Positions 24,540-32,956 of a DNA stretch of 64,000 nt are shown here, one piece after another. The DNA is from Micromonospora sonchi (lineage in GTDB: Bacteria > Actinomycetota > Actinomycetes > Mycobacteriales > Micromonosporaceae): the NCBI RefSeq assembly GCF_014646235.1, contig NZ_BMNB01000020.1, forward strand, positions 1-64,000. The letters are read 5' to 3'. The position numbers and the translations under genes were made by a program. Position 1 is the first letter of the stretch. The number at the start of each line of letters is the position of its first letter. The notes beneath the pieces were generated by a model that was not told where the DNA came from, ran no database searches, and saw only the letters and a program-made list of their open reading frames with translations.

Positions 24540-25916
24540 ATGAAGAAGACGATCAGATTGTGGTGCGCCGCCCTGGCGGCCGTCGCACTGACCGCGCTGA
24601 CCGCGCTGTCGGTATCGAGCCCGGCGTCGGCGGCGACGCTGACCGAGGTGACCAACTTCGGCACCAACCCCAGCAACCTGCGCATGCACCTCTACGTACC
24701 GGACCGGGTCGCACCCCGACCCGGGATCCTGGTCGTGGTGCACTACTGCACCGGCAGCGGGCCCGCGATGCACACCGGCACCCAGTTCGCATCCCTGGCC
24801 GACCAGTACGGCTACATCGTGATCTACCCGTCGGTGACCCGCAGCAGCAAGTGCTTCGACGTCTACTCCGCCCAGGCCCTGCGGCGGGGCGGCGGCAGCG
24901 ACCCGGTCGGCATCATGTCGATGGTGGACTACGTCCGGGCACGGTACCCCGTCGACTCCGCCCGGATCTTCGCCACCGGCACCTCCTCCGGGGCGATGAT
25001 GACCAACGTCCTGCTCGGGCTCTATCCGGACGTGTTCGCCGGCGGCGCCGCGTTCGCGGGCGTGCCGTTCGGTTGCTTCGCCACCACTGGCGGTTCGGAG
25101 TGGAACAGCGAGTGCGCCAACGGGCAGATCATCCGCACCCCGCAACAGTGGGGTGACCTGGTGCGCAACGCGTACCCCGGGTACAACGGGCCGCGACCGC
25201 GCATGCAGATCTGGCACGGCACCAACGACGACACCCTGCGATACCCGAACTTCGGTGAGCAGGTCAAGCAGTGGACCAACCTGCACGGGCTGAGCCAGAC
25301 CCCCACCTTCACCGACAGCCCGCAGGCCGGCTACACGCGCACGCGCTACGGCAGTTCCGGCGGCAACGCGCCGGTCGAGGCGATCAGCATGCAGGGCGTG
25401 TCGCACAACCTGCCGGTCGACGCCGCCCAGGCCGTACGCTTCTTCGGCCTCAACGTCACGAACCCGACGCCGTCGCCGACCGCGACCTCGTCGCCGAGCC
25501 CGACGGTGTCACCGAGCCCGACGGTGTCGCCGAGCCCGACGGTGTCACCGACGGTCGGCCCCACCACGCCGCCGCCGAGCCCGACCGTGCCGCCGGGCGC
25601 CGGGTGCCAGATCCGGTACGAGGTCAATGCCTGGAACACCGGGCTGACCGCCTCGGTGACCATCACCAACACCGGCTCCACCGCTGTGAACGGCTGGAGC
25701 CTGGCGTTCACCCTGCCCGCCGGACAGAGCATCACCAACGGCTGGAACGCGACGTACTCCCCGACCTCCGGTGCGGTGACCGCGCGCAACGTCTCCTACA
25801 ACGGCACCATCGCCCCGAAAACCTCCACCACCATCGGTTTCCAGGCAAACCACAGCGGTAACACCGATCGGCCGGCTTCGTTCACCCTCAACGGAATGTT
25901 CTGCTCGATCAACTGA
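24540..25916 (+). CDS. Secreted CE1-type acetyl xylan esterase with CBM2
   Basis: The 458-aa product has a signal peptide (1-31), an alpha/beta-hydrolase of the PHB-depolymerase/CE1 type (LVVVHYCTGSGPAMHTG, nucleophile in FATGTSSGAMMTN, Asp in HGTNDDTLRY, His in MQGVSHNLPV), a Ser/Pro/Thr linker with an 18-bp coding repeat, and a C-terminal CBM2 (CQIRYEVNAWNTGLTASVTI ... SFTLNGMFC). It would deacetylate xylan while bound to the wall; feruloyl esterase activity is the main alternative. GGAGGACC lies nine bases before the ATG. Confidence 0.88.
   Translation: MKKTIRLWCAALAAVALTALTALSVSSPASAATLTEVTNFGTNPSNLRMHLYVPDRVAPRPGILVVVHYCTGSGPAMHTGTQFASLADQYGYIVIYPSVTRSSKCFDVYSAQALRRGGGSDPVGIMSMVDYVRARYPVDSARIFATGTSSGAMMTNVLLGLYPDVFAGGAAFAGVPFGCFATTGGSEWNSECANGQIIRTPQQWGDLVRNAYPGYNGPRPRMQIWHGTNDDTLRYPNFGEQVKQWTNLHGLSQTPTFTDSPQAGYTRTRYGSSGGNAPVEAISMQGVSHNLPVDAAQAVRFFGLNVTNPTPSPTATSSPSPTVSPSPTVSPSPTVSPTVGPTTPPPSPTVPPGAGCQIRYEVNAWNTGLTASVTITNTGSTAVNGWSLAFTLPAGQSITNGWNATYSPTSGAVTARNVSYNGTIAPKTSTTIGFQANHSGNTDRPASFTLNGMFCSIN
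25491..25552 (+). repeat. 18-bp tandem repeat encoding SPSPTV linker
   Basis: Three exact-period units of TCGCCGAGCCCGACGGTG (TCA for TCG in the second), plus a partial fourth, encode the flexible linker between esterase and CBM2. Confidence 0.8.
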
Positions 25917-25934
25917 TCCCACACCCAACCCGTT

Positions 25935-25973
25935 GCCGGGGCCGGCACGGCTGCCCGCTGTGCCGGCCCCGGC
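25935..25973. terminator. Hairpin terminator after CE1 esterase
   Basis: A perfect 14-bp stem (GCCGGGGCCGGCAC with its complement) and 11-base loop begin 18 bases after the stop. The downstream gene at 26018 therefore probably has its own promoter. Confidence 0.75.
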
Positions 25974-26017
25974 CGTCGGCAGCGCGCCACCACCAACCCC
26001 AACCCGGAGGAACCCGC

Positions 26018-27634
26018 ATGCTGTTCCGGACAACGACGCGACGACCACGCCGCTGGCTGGTCGTCGCCGCCACGCTGGCCATGCTCGGCGCCGCCACGAC
26101 GGTCGCCGCGCCGAGCGCGATGGCCGCCACCGTCGATCCGAACGCCACGTACGTCTTCGTCAACCGACACAGCGGCAAGGCGATGGACGTGTGGAACTGG
26201 TCCACCGCCGACAACGCCCCGATCAACCAGTACGCCCGCAACGACGCCGCGGTGCAGCAGTGGCGCTTCGTCGACGTCGGCGGCGGCTACCACCAGATCC
26301 GCTCGGTGCACAGCGGCAAGGTCCTCGAGCTGCCCAACGCCACCGACGGCGTGCAGCTGGTGCAGAACGCCGCGGCCAGCGGCAACACCCGCCAGCACTT
26401 CCGGCTGGCCGACTCCGACGGCGGCCATGTCCGCTTCATCAACCGGCACTCCAACAAGGCGCTGGACGTGTGGGGCTGGTCCACCGCCGACGGCGGCATG
26501 ATCTCCCAGTACCAGGACGTCAACGGCGCCAACCAGCAGTGGCGGCTCGTCGCCCTCGGCACCGGCGGCGGCAACGGCGGCGGCGACTGCGGCAGTGGTG
26601 CCTTCCAGGCCGAGGCGGTGCTCAGCGGCGGTACCTGGACCGCCCGCAACGGCGGCACGACGGTCTACACCGGCGGCGACATGCGCTCCGCCGTGCAGGC
26701 CGCGGTGAACAGCCTCAGCGCCGGTCGAACCAGCAAACAACGGGTCGTCGTACGCGGCTCCGGCTCGATCAGCGCCGGCTCCCGCATCTCCCTGCCCAGC
26801 TACACCACCATCGACGTGTGCGGCACGATCAACGTGACCGGCTCCGGCAGCGGTGACCAGGCGCCGATCTACTCCCGTGGCACCACCCAGATCGAGGTGC
26901 AGCACCTCACCGTCACCGGTTCCCCGTTGTACGGCATCTTCCTGCGCAACGTCACCGACGTGGTGCTCGGCCAGATCGACATGCGCCTCTCCAGCGGCCT
27001 GGGCGTACGCATCGACAACCGCGGTGACACCAGCCAGTGGACCCGCAACGTCCGCATCGACAACGTCTACGTCTCCGGCGCCAGTTCGCACGCCGTGGAG
27101 ACGTACGGGGTGGACGGGTTGACCGTCGGCACCGTGACCGCGCGCAACGTCGGCGAGTCCGGGCTGCTGCTCAACCAGACGATCAACGCCACGGTGACCA
27201 CGGTCGACGCGGAGAACGCGGGCACCGGCACCGGGTACGCGGCGTTCCGAATCGCCAACCGCGCCGGCCGGATCGGCTCCGGCTACCCGACCAACATCCG
27301 GGTGGGCACCGTACGGGCGCGCGGCGGCGGCCGGGGCATCTTCTGCGTCTCGGAGTCCGGTGGCCTGGCGGTCAACCGGGTCGACATCGCCAACACCGGC
27401 AACAACGCCATCCTCCTGGAGAACTGCTACGGCGTGGACATCGCCGCGGGAGGTGGCACGATCAGCGGCGGCGGGGAGGTACGCCTGGCCGCCCGCACCG
27501 AGTTCCCCGGCAACCGGGATCTGACCCTGCGCAACTTCACGCTGGTCAACAGCCGGATCCTGGAGAACCCCTGCACGACCAACCTGACCATCAGCAACAT
27601 CGCCCTGAACAACTCGACCATCAGCCGCTGCTGA
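26018..27634 (+). CDS. Secreted ricin-lectin plus right-handed beta-helix protein
   Basis: The 538-aa product has a signal peptide (1-36), a ricin-type beta-trefoil (about 40-185; repeats NRHSGKAMDVWNW, NRHSNKALDVWGW, QQWRFVDVGGGYHQIRSVHS), a Gly linker, and about 340 residues of beta-helix (IEVQHLTVTGSPLYGIFLRN, VRIDNVYVSGASSHAVETYG, ADIANTGNN-like turns). The lectin should bind xylan or galactan. The helix resembles polysaccharide lyases and pectinases, but I cannot assign a family or active site. CGGAGGAAC lies before the ATG. It follows the CE1 gene and faces the xylanase gene. Confidence 0.7.
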   Translation: MLFRTTTRRPRRWLVVAATLAMLGAATTVAAPSAMAATVDPNATYVFVNRHSGKAMDVWNWSTADNAPINQYARNDAAVQQWRFVDVGGGYHQIRSVHSGKVLELPNATDGVQLVQNAAASGNTRQHFRLADSDGGHVRFINRHSNKALDVWGWSTADGGMISQYQDVNGANQQWRLVALGTGGGNGGGDCGSGAFQAEAVLSGGTWTARNGGTTVYTGGDMRSAVQAAVNSLSAGRTSKQRVVVRGSGSISAGSRISLPSYTTIDVCGTINVTGSGSGDQAPIYSRGTTQIEVQHLTVTGSPLYGIFLRNVTDVVLGQIDMRLSSGLGVRIDNRGDTSQWTRNVRIDNVYVSGASSHAVETYGVDGLTVGTVTARNVGESGLLLNQTINATVTTVDAENAGTGTGYAAFRIANRAGRIGSGYPTNIRVGTVRARGGGRGIFCVSESGGLAVNRVDIANTGNNAILLENCYGVDIAAGGGTISGGGEVRLAARTEFPGNRDLTLRNFTLVNSRILENPCTTNLTISNIALNNSTISRC

Positions 27635-27657
27635 GCAGTCCGGCCCAGCGATGCCGA

Positions 27658-27688
27658 GCCGGGCCGACGCACGAGGCGTCGGCCCGGC
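27658..27688. terminator. Hairpin terminator after beta-helix gene
   Basis: GCCGGGCCGACGC pairs perfectly over an ACGAG loop. The stop codon is 24 bases upstream. Confidence 0.75.
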
Positions 27689-27694
27689 CGGCTT

Positions 27695-27744
27695 GTTAAG
27701 AAGGGCCCCTTCCTATGCATCAGGCGTTAAGAAGGGCCCTTCCT
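27695..27744. repeat. GTTAAGAAGGG dual-hairpin repeat, copy 1
   Basis: Two tandem half-units, GTTAAGAAGGGCCCCTTCCT and GTTAAGAAGGGCCCTTCCT, each centred on GGGCCC, are separated by ATGCATCAGGC. The element recurs at 37104-37156. It lies between convergent genes and can act as a bidirectional terminator. Confidence 0.8.
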
Positions 27745-27749
27745 TTCAC

Positions 27750-29186
27750 TCAGCTGGCGGTGCAGGTGGGGGTGGCGGAGGGGCCGGTGCCGTTGCCCTG
27801 GAAGCCGAACTCGGTGCTGGTTCCGGGGTTGACCGTGCCGTTGTAGCTGACGTTGCGGAACGTCACGTTGCCGCTGGTGCCACTGGCCTGGGCGTTCCAG
27901 GTGTTGGTCACCGTGCTGCCGCCGGGTAGCGCGATGCTCACCGACCAGCCGTTGAGCCTGGTGGAGCCGGCGTTGACGTGGACCGTGGCGACGAATCCGC
28001 CGTTCCACTGGTTCAGGGACACCGAGGCGGTGCAGCCGGCGCCGCCGGGCGGCGGCGTGGTCGGCGGCGGCGCGGTGGTGGGCGGCGGGGGCGCGGTGGT
28101 GGGCGGCGGCGGTGCGGTGGTGGGCGGCGGGGTCGTACCGCCGGCGTTCAACGCCTCCAGGGTGGAGTTGTACGCCTGCTTCTTGTTGCCGCCGTTGTCG
28201 AAGAGCAGCGGGGTGCCGCCGGAGCGCCACGAGTCGGAGTCACGGATGCCCCACACCGTGATGCCGTTGCAGCGGGGCACGGCGAGGCAGTCGGTCACCA
28301 CGTTGCGGTAGGTGTTGGCCTGCTGGGTGCCGGAGCCCTCGATGTCCAGCTCGGTGATCTGCACGTCGACCCCGAGGGCGGCGAAGCTGGACAGCGTGGT
28401 GCGGTAGTTGCCCGGGTAGGGCGAGTTGGGGTTGAAGTGCGACTGGAACCCGACGCAGTCGATCGGCACGCCACGCTGCTTGAAGTCCTGCACCATCCGG
28501 TAGACGCCCTGGGTCTTGGCGTGGGTCCAGTCGTCGGTGTTGTAGTCGTTGTAGCAGAGCTTGGCGCCCGGATCGGCGGCACGGGCGGCACGGAACGCGG
28601 CCTCGATCCAGTCGTTGCCGGTACGCTGCAGGTTCGAGTCGCGCCGGCCACCGCTGCTGCCGTCGGCGAACGCCTCGTTCACCACGTCCCACGAATGGAT
28701 CTTGCCGCGGTAGTAGGTCGCCACCCGGGTGACGTGGTTGAGCATCGCGTTGCGCAGCGTGGTGCCGGACATGTTCTGCATCCAGCCGGGCTGCTGCGAG
28801 TGCCAGGCCAGCGTGTGACCGCGCACGGACATGCCGCGCGAGATGGCGTGGTTGACGATCCGGTCCGCGTTGGAGAAGTTGAACTGCCCCTGCTGCGGCT
28901 CCGTCGCGTCGATCTTCATCTCGTTCTCGGGGGTGACCGAGTTGAATTCGCGATTGAGGATGCCGACGTAGGTGGAGTCGCCGAGCTTGTTGGCGGCGAT
29001 GGCGGCACCGAAGTACCGGCCCTTCTCCGCTGCGGAGGCGCCGAGGGTGGTCGCCGCGCTGGCGCTGGAGGCCACCATTACGCCGGTGGCGACGAGGGCG
29101 AGACCGACCACGGCCGAGACCAGCGCGGTACGCGGTCGCGGTCGGGTCGCCGGCCGCCCGCTGGCGCGGGCGAAGGCATTGTTCAT
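27750..29186 (-). CDS. Secreted GH10 endo-beta-1,4-xylanase with CBM2
   Basis: The 478-aa product has a signal peptide (1-45), a GH10 barrel with acid/base Glu in WDVVNEAF (about E171) and nucleophile in ITELDIEG (about E279), a repeated PPPPTTA linker and a C-terminal CBM2 (CTASVSLNQWNGGFVATVHV). It releases xylo-oligosaccharides outside the cell. ATG 29186 follows AAAGGCTC. A perfect CGAAAGTTTCG palindrome about 280 bases upstream matches sites at the LacI and importer genes. Confidence 0.95.
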   Translation of the reverse strand: MNNAFARASGRPATRPRPRTALVSAVVGLALVATGVMVASSASAATTLGASAAEKGRYFGAAIAANKLGDSTYVGILNREFNSVTPENEMKIDATEPQQGQFNFSNADRIVNHAISRGMSVRGHTLAWHSQQPGWMQNMSGTTLRNAMLNHVTRVATYYRGKIHSWDVVNEAFADGSSGGRRDSNLQRTGNDWIEAAFRAARAADPGAKLCYNDYNTDDWTHAKTQGVYRMVQDFKQRGVPIDCVGFQSHFNPNSPYPGNYRTTLSSFAALGVDVQITELDIEGSGTQQANTYRNVVTDCLAVPRCNGITVWGIRDSDSWRSGGTPLLFDNGGNKKQAYNSTLEALNAGGTTPPPTTAPPPPTTAPPPPTTAPPPTTPPPGGAGCTASVSLNQWNGGFVATVHVNAGSTRLNGWSVSIALPGGSTVTNTWNAQASGTSGNVTFRNVSYNGTVNPGTSTEFGFQGNGTGPSATPTCTAS

Positions 29187-29534
29187 GGCATGAGCCTTTC
29201 GACGAAGCCGTGCTGATGGGAAGCCGGCCCCGACTACTGCCCAACACGGTGGTTTCCCGTCGCGGCGCGGTCGCCCGGATGCCGCGCTGGCCGGTGCGCT
29301 CAGCCGGCCACCGTGAGTAGATCGAGGCTGTTCTATCGGAACAGTATCGAAACATGTCCGCAAGCTCAACGTGCCCGGACCGTCTTCTTCGGACTGACGC
29401 ATGCCACCGCCGCGGTCCGATCCGGAGTGAATCACAGCCAGGCACCCGGACCACCGGGACCGAAAGTTTCGGTGCCGCCGATCAGCCGGCCACCGCTCGG
29501 CGGTCGCCGAGGTGCCGATCGGCCGGGGCCGCGG
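29187..29534. promoter_or_regulatory. Xylanase upstream region with CGAAAGTTTCG operator
   Basis: This gap separates the xylanase from the end of the CE7 gene, both on the minus strand. The 15-base perfect palindrome ACCGAAAGTTTCGGT occupies 29459-29473. A second inverted repeat, CTGTTC-TATCG-GAACAG, lies near 29329-29345. The first is a likely LacI-family operator. No promoter hexamers can be assigned with certainty. Confidence 0.65.
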
Positions 29535-30566
29535 TCAGCCGGAGACCGGGACGGCGCCGGGCGGTGCCGCCGCGACCGGCTCCCCGAGCAGGGCGGCCAG
29601 CCAGCGCAACTGACGCCGGACGTGGGTCGCGTCCCCGTGTTCGTGGCCGTTGAACGGGTACACGTGCATGCTCCGCGCCGGCAACGGCCCGTCGCCGGCG
29701 GCGCCGTACTGGTTGTAGGCGGCGAACCCGGTGCTGGGCGGGCAGATGAGGTCGCGCAGCCCGATGCCGAAGTGCGTCGGCGCGGTGGCCCGCCGGGCGA
29801 AGCTGACACCGTCGACGTAGGAGAGGGTGTTGCGCACCGCCGCCTCGGCGTCCCGGTTGATCGCGAGGTAGTTGACGATCTCGCCGTACACGCCGACGTC
29901 GGTGATCTCGATGGCCCGCTGGAAGTGGCAGAGGAACGGCGCGGTGGCGAGCACGGCGGCGAGGTCCGGTACGAGCCCGGCGACCGCGAGCGCCAGCCCA
30001 CCGCCCTGGCTGTTGCCCGCGACGACCACCCGCCGCGGGTCGACTCCCGGCAGGGCACGAGCGGCCTGGACCGCCCGCACCGCGTCGGTGATGAGTCGAC
30101 GGTAGTAGTAGCCGGCCGGCGACAGGATCCCCCGGGTCACCGGCGAGGGCCCGCCTGGCGCGCTGCCGTGCGGGTCGGCCGTGTCACCCGCGCCGTACTG
30201 CCCGGACTGTCCCCGGGCGTCCATCAGCAGGTGCGCGTACCCGGCGACCGGCCAGATCAGCCGCTCGTGCGGCAGCCCCCGGCCGCGCCCGTAGCCGACG
30301 TACTCGACGATCACCGGCAACATGCCGTCGGCTCCGGTGGGGCGGGTGTACCAGGCCCGGACCGGGTCACCGGCGAAGCCCGCGAAAGTGACGTCCCAGG
30401 TGTCCAGCAGGCGCAGGTCGGTCGGCTCGGAACGGACGTCGAGCAGCACCGGCATCTGCGCCGCCGCGTCCAGGGTGGCCCGCCAGAACGTGTCGAAATC
30501 GGCGGGCTCGGCCACCGTGGGCGCGTAGTCGCGCAGTTGGTCGAGGGGCAGGTCGAACAGGGGCAT
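29535..30566 (-). CDS. CE7-type acetyl xylan esterase / cephalosporin-C deacetylase
   Basis: The 343-aa cytoplasmic protein has no signal peptide. CE7 signatures are the RGQ motif (LMDARGQSGQYG), the nucleophile Ser in VVVAGNSQGGGLAL, and a C-terminal HEHGD. These hexameric enzymes remove acetyl groups from short xylo-oligosaccharides after import, complementing the secreted CE1 esterase. It ends 21 bases from the LacI-regulator gene's side of the cluster and is probably read from the same minus-strand transcript as that gene. Confidence 0.9.
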   Translation of the reverse strand: MPLFDLPLDQLRDYAPTVAEPADFDTFWRATLDAAAQMPVLLDVRSEPTDLRLLDTWDVTFAGFAGDPVRAWYTRPTGADGMLPVIVEYVGYGRGRGLPHERLIWPVAGYAHLLMDARGQSGQYGAGDTADPHGSAPGGPSPVTRGILSPAGYYYRRLITDAVRAVQAARALPGVDPRRVVVAGNSQGGGLALAVAGLVPDLAAVLATAPFLCHFQRAIEITDVGVYGEIVNYLAINRDAEAAVRNTLSYVDGVSFARRATAPTHFGIGLRDLICPPSTGFAAYNQYGAAGDGPLPARSMHVYPFNGHEHGDATHVRRQLRWLAALLGEPVAAAPPGAVPVSG

Positions 30567-30587
30567 GGGCTCCTCGCAGGTGATTGG

Positions 30588-31628
30588 TCAGGACCGCCGG
30601 GGCGGCGCGGTGCTCTCGCGTACCACCAGCTCGGCGACCAGGTCGATGCGGCTGGTGGGCAGGGCCTCCCCGCGCGCGAGGTCGAGCAGCATCTGGGTGG
30701 CCGTGCCGGCCATGTCGCGCAACGGCTGATTGACCGTGGTCAGCGCGGGGCCGATCCAGGCCGAGACCGGCAGGTTGTCGTACCCGACCACGGACAGGTC
30801 GGCCGGGACGTCGAGGCCGAGCTGCCGGGCCGCCCGCAGCACTCCCATCGCCTGCAGGTCCGAGCCGGCGAAGATCGCCGTCGGCCGGTCGGGCCCGCTG
30901 AGCAACTCTATGCCCTGCCGGTAGCCGGCGTCGAGGTGGAAGGTCCCGGAGCGGACCAGGCAGGGATCGACGGGTACGCCGAACTCCTCGTGGGCGCAGC
31001 GGAAGCCCGCCGCGCGCGCCCGGGCGCAGAGCACGCCCTGCGGACCGGAGATGATCGCGATCCGACGGTGCCCGAGCTCCAGCAGGTGGCGGGTGGCGAG
31101 CAGGCCGCCGTTCCAGTTGTTCGAGCCCACGGTGGGCACCGAGGCCGCGCTGGCGCTGTCGGTGTCGACCACGACGACCGGGATCGCCTGACGCCGCAAC
31201 CGCTGCCGCTGCTGGCCGGTCAGGTTGCACATGACCAGCAGAACGCCGAGCGGACGTCGGGCGATCACCGTGTCGAGCCACGACGGCGCCGGCCGGTGCG
31301 CGCCGCTCAGCTGCGTCAGCACCACGGTGAGCCGTTGCGCGGTGGCGACGGTCTCGACCCCCCGGATGATCTCCAGCGCCCAGTCGGAGCCGAACTCGTG
31401 GAACACCAGGTCTATCTGACCCTCACCGGCGGCCCGGCGGGCGCGGCGGCGGTAGTGGTGCCGCTCCAGGCTGGCCTCGACGCGGGCCCTGGTGCCCGCC
31501 GCGACGTCCGACCGTCCGTTGAGGACCTTAGAGACCGTCGCCGACGAGACACCGACCTCCCGCGCGATGGTCGCGATCGTCGCGATCGTCGCGGAGCCGA
31601 GCGCCGTCGGTGGACGGTGTACGGTCAT
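30588..31628 (-). CDS. LacI-family regulator of the xylan locus
   Basis: The 346-aa protein has a LacI HTH (IAREVGVSSATVSKVLNGRS DVAAGTR region) and a periplasmic-binding-protein-like sensor (LGVLLVMCNLTGQQ, GHRRIAIISGPQGVL, TAIFAGSDLQAMGVLRAAR, VVGYDNLPVSAW). A triple 9-bp repeat encodes ATIATIATI just before the HTH. The palindrome CGAAAATTTCG is centred 28 bases ahead of its start, implying autoregulation. The ligand is probably a xylo-oligosaccharide or aldouronate, inferred from neighbours. It is transcribed with the CE7 gene and divergently from the importer. Confidence 0.88.
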   Translation of the reverse strand: MTVHRPPTALGSATIATIATIAREVGVSSATVSKVLNGRSDVAAGTRARVEASLERHHYRRRARRAAGEGQIDLVFHEFGSDWALEIIRGVETVATAQRLTVVLTQLSGAHRPAPSWLDTVIARRPLGVLLVMCNLTGQQRQRLRRQAIPVVVVDTDSASAASVPTVGSNNWNGGLLATRHLLELGHRRIAIISGPQGVLCARARAAGFRCAHEEFGVPVDPCLVRSGTFHLDAGYRQGIELLSGPDRPTAIFAGSDLQAMGVLRAARQLGLDVPADLSVVGYDNLPVSAWIGPALTTVNQPLRDMAGTATQMLLDLARGEALPTSRIDLVAELVVRESTAPPRRS

Positions 31629-31650
31629 CGGAATCCCTGCAACCGGTCGG

Positions 31651-31661
31651 CGAAAATTTCG
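31651..31661. promoter_or_regulatory. CGAAAATTTCG operator at LacI gene
   Basis: An 11-base palindrome just upstream of the regulator start, one of three sites with consensus CGAAANTTTCG in this locus. Confidence 0.65.
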
Positions 31662-31843
31662 GGGAACTGTAGCACGTAAACAGCCACCGGTGGTGACGCC
31701 AGTCAATGACATGGCGACCACGGCGCCGCAGCAGGCAATCGCTTACCCGCGTGGCGGCACCCGTGTGGACAGTGCCTTTCCAACCCTTGACACAGCTTCG
31801 TCAACGCCCTTAGGTTGCCCGACACGAGCGTCGAAGTGGTTTC

Positions 31844-31854
31844 CGAAATTTTCG
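31844..31854. promoter_or_regulatory. CGAAATTTTCG operator at importer operon
   Basis: An 11-base palindrome about 70 bases before the importer's first start codon. It matches the sites at 29461 and 31651 and is well placed to repress the importer operon. Confidence 0.65.
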
Positions 31855-31925
31855 ATAACCGTCGTGCCGCACAGCGGCTGGCACGGCCGCCGAGCGACCT
31901 CGCGAGCGCGGCCAAAGGGGTTCGC

Positions 31926-32956
31926 ATGACAAGTCAGAAGCGGGTGACCGCCGGGCCGGTTCCGGAGCAGCGACGAGCAGCCCGACCACCCTGGCCTCGC
32001 CCGCGCCGGCCACGGATCCGGCGGCCCCGCCTCCCGCGGCCCCCCGGGCCGCCCGCCGCACCTGGCGTCGGGCGCTGCGTCGCGACTGGCAGCTCTACTC
32101 GCTGGCGATCCTGCCGCTGCTGTTCTTCCTGATCTTCCGGTACCTGCCGATGCTCGGCAACGTGATCGCCTTCCGGCGGTTCCGGCCGGGCGGCAGCATC
32201 TTCGGCGAGTACTGGGTGGGCCTGCGGTACTTCAAGATGTTCCTCGCCGACCCCACGTTCTGGAACGTCTTCACCAACACCCTGGTGCTGGGCGGGCTGA
32301 CCCTGCTGTTCTGCTTCCCGCTGCCGATCGTGCTGGCGCTGCTGCTCAACGAGGTGCGCGCCCGCCGGCTCAAGCGGTTCGTGCAGTCCGTGTCCTACCT
32401 GCCGCACTTCCTGTCCATCGTGATCGTGGCGGCCATCGTCATGCAGTTGCTCTCCATGGACGGCACCGTGAACCAGTTCGTCCGGGCGGCCGGCGGCGAG
32501 GAGATCGCGTTCCTGCAACGGCCCGAGTGGTTCCGCACCATCTACGTCTCCTCGGAGGTGTGGCAGACGGTGGGTTGGGGGACGATCCTCTACCTGGCCG
32601 CGCTCACCACCATCGACGACGACCTGTACGAGGCGGCCCGGATCGACGGCGCGAACCGGTGGCGGCAGACCTGGCACGTCACCCTGCCGGGCATCCGGCC
32701 GACCATGGTGACACTGCTGATCCTCAACATCGGCACCTTCATGGCGGTCGGGTTCGAGAAGATCCTGCTGTTGTACAACCCGCTGACCTATCCGACCGCC
32801 GACGTGATCTCCACATACCTGTTCCGGGTGGGCTTCGCGTCCAGCAACTTCAGCTACGCCGCGGCGATCGGCCTGTTCGAGGCGGTGATCGGGTTGGTCC
32901 TGGTGCTGTCGGCCAACCTGATCGCCCGCCGCACGGTGGGGACGAGCCTGTGGTGA
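31926..32956 (+). CDS. LplB-type sugar ABC permease 1, apparent frameshift in the leader
   Basis: This is a six-helix inner-membrane subunit of an oligosaccharide importer. The EAA-loop is AARIDGANRWRQTWHVTLPG near the C-terminal third. The membrane body reads without break from RRDWQLYSLAILPLLFFLIF to the stop at 32956, but that frame has no ATG, GTG or TTG before 32150, which would delete the first helix. The only well-placed start, ATG 31926 behind AAAGGGG, is in another frame (MTSQKRVTAGPVPEQ). An indel between about 31965 and 32060 would join them. A sequencing error is likely; a non-standard start or true mutation is possible. Confidence 0.75.

Noticed and set aside
29313..31679. 788-codon plus-strand open frame opposite CE7 and LacI genes
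   Set aside because: Both minus-strand genes have clear family motifs; the plus frame reads as antisense of them.
32150..32956. Starting the LplB permease at ATG 32150
   Set aside because: This would delete the first membrane helix (WQLYSLAILPLLFFLIF), which is plainly encoded upstream in the same frame.
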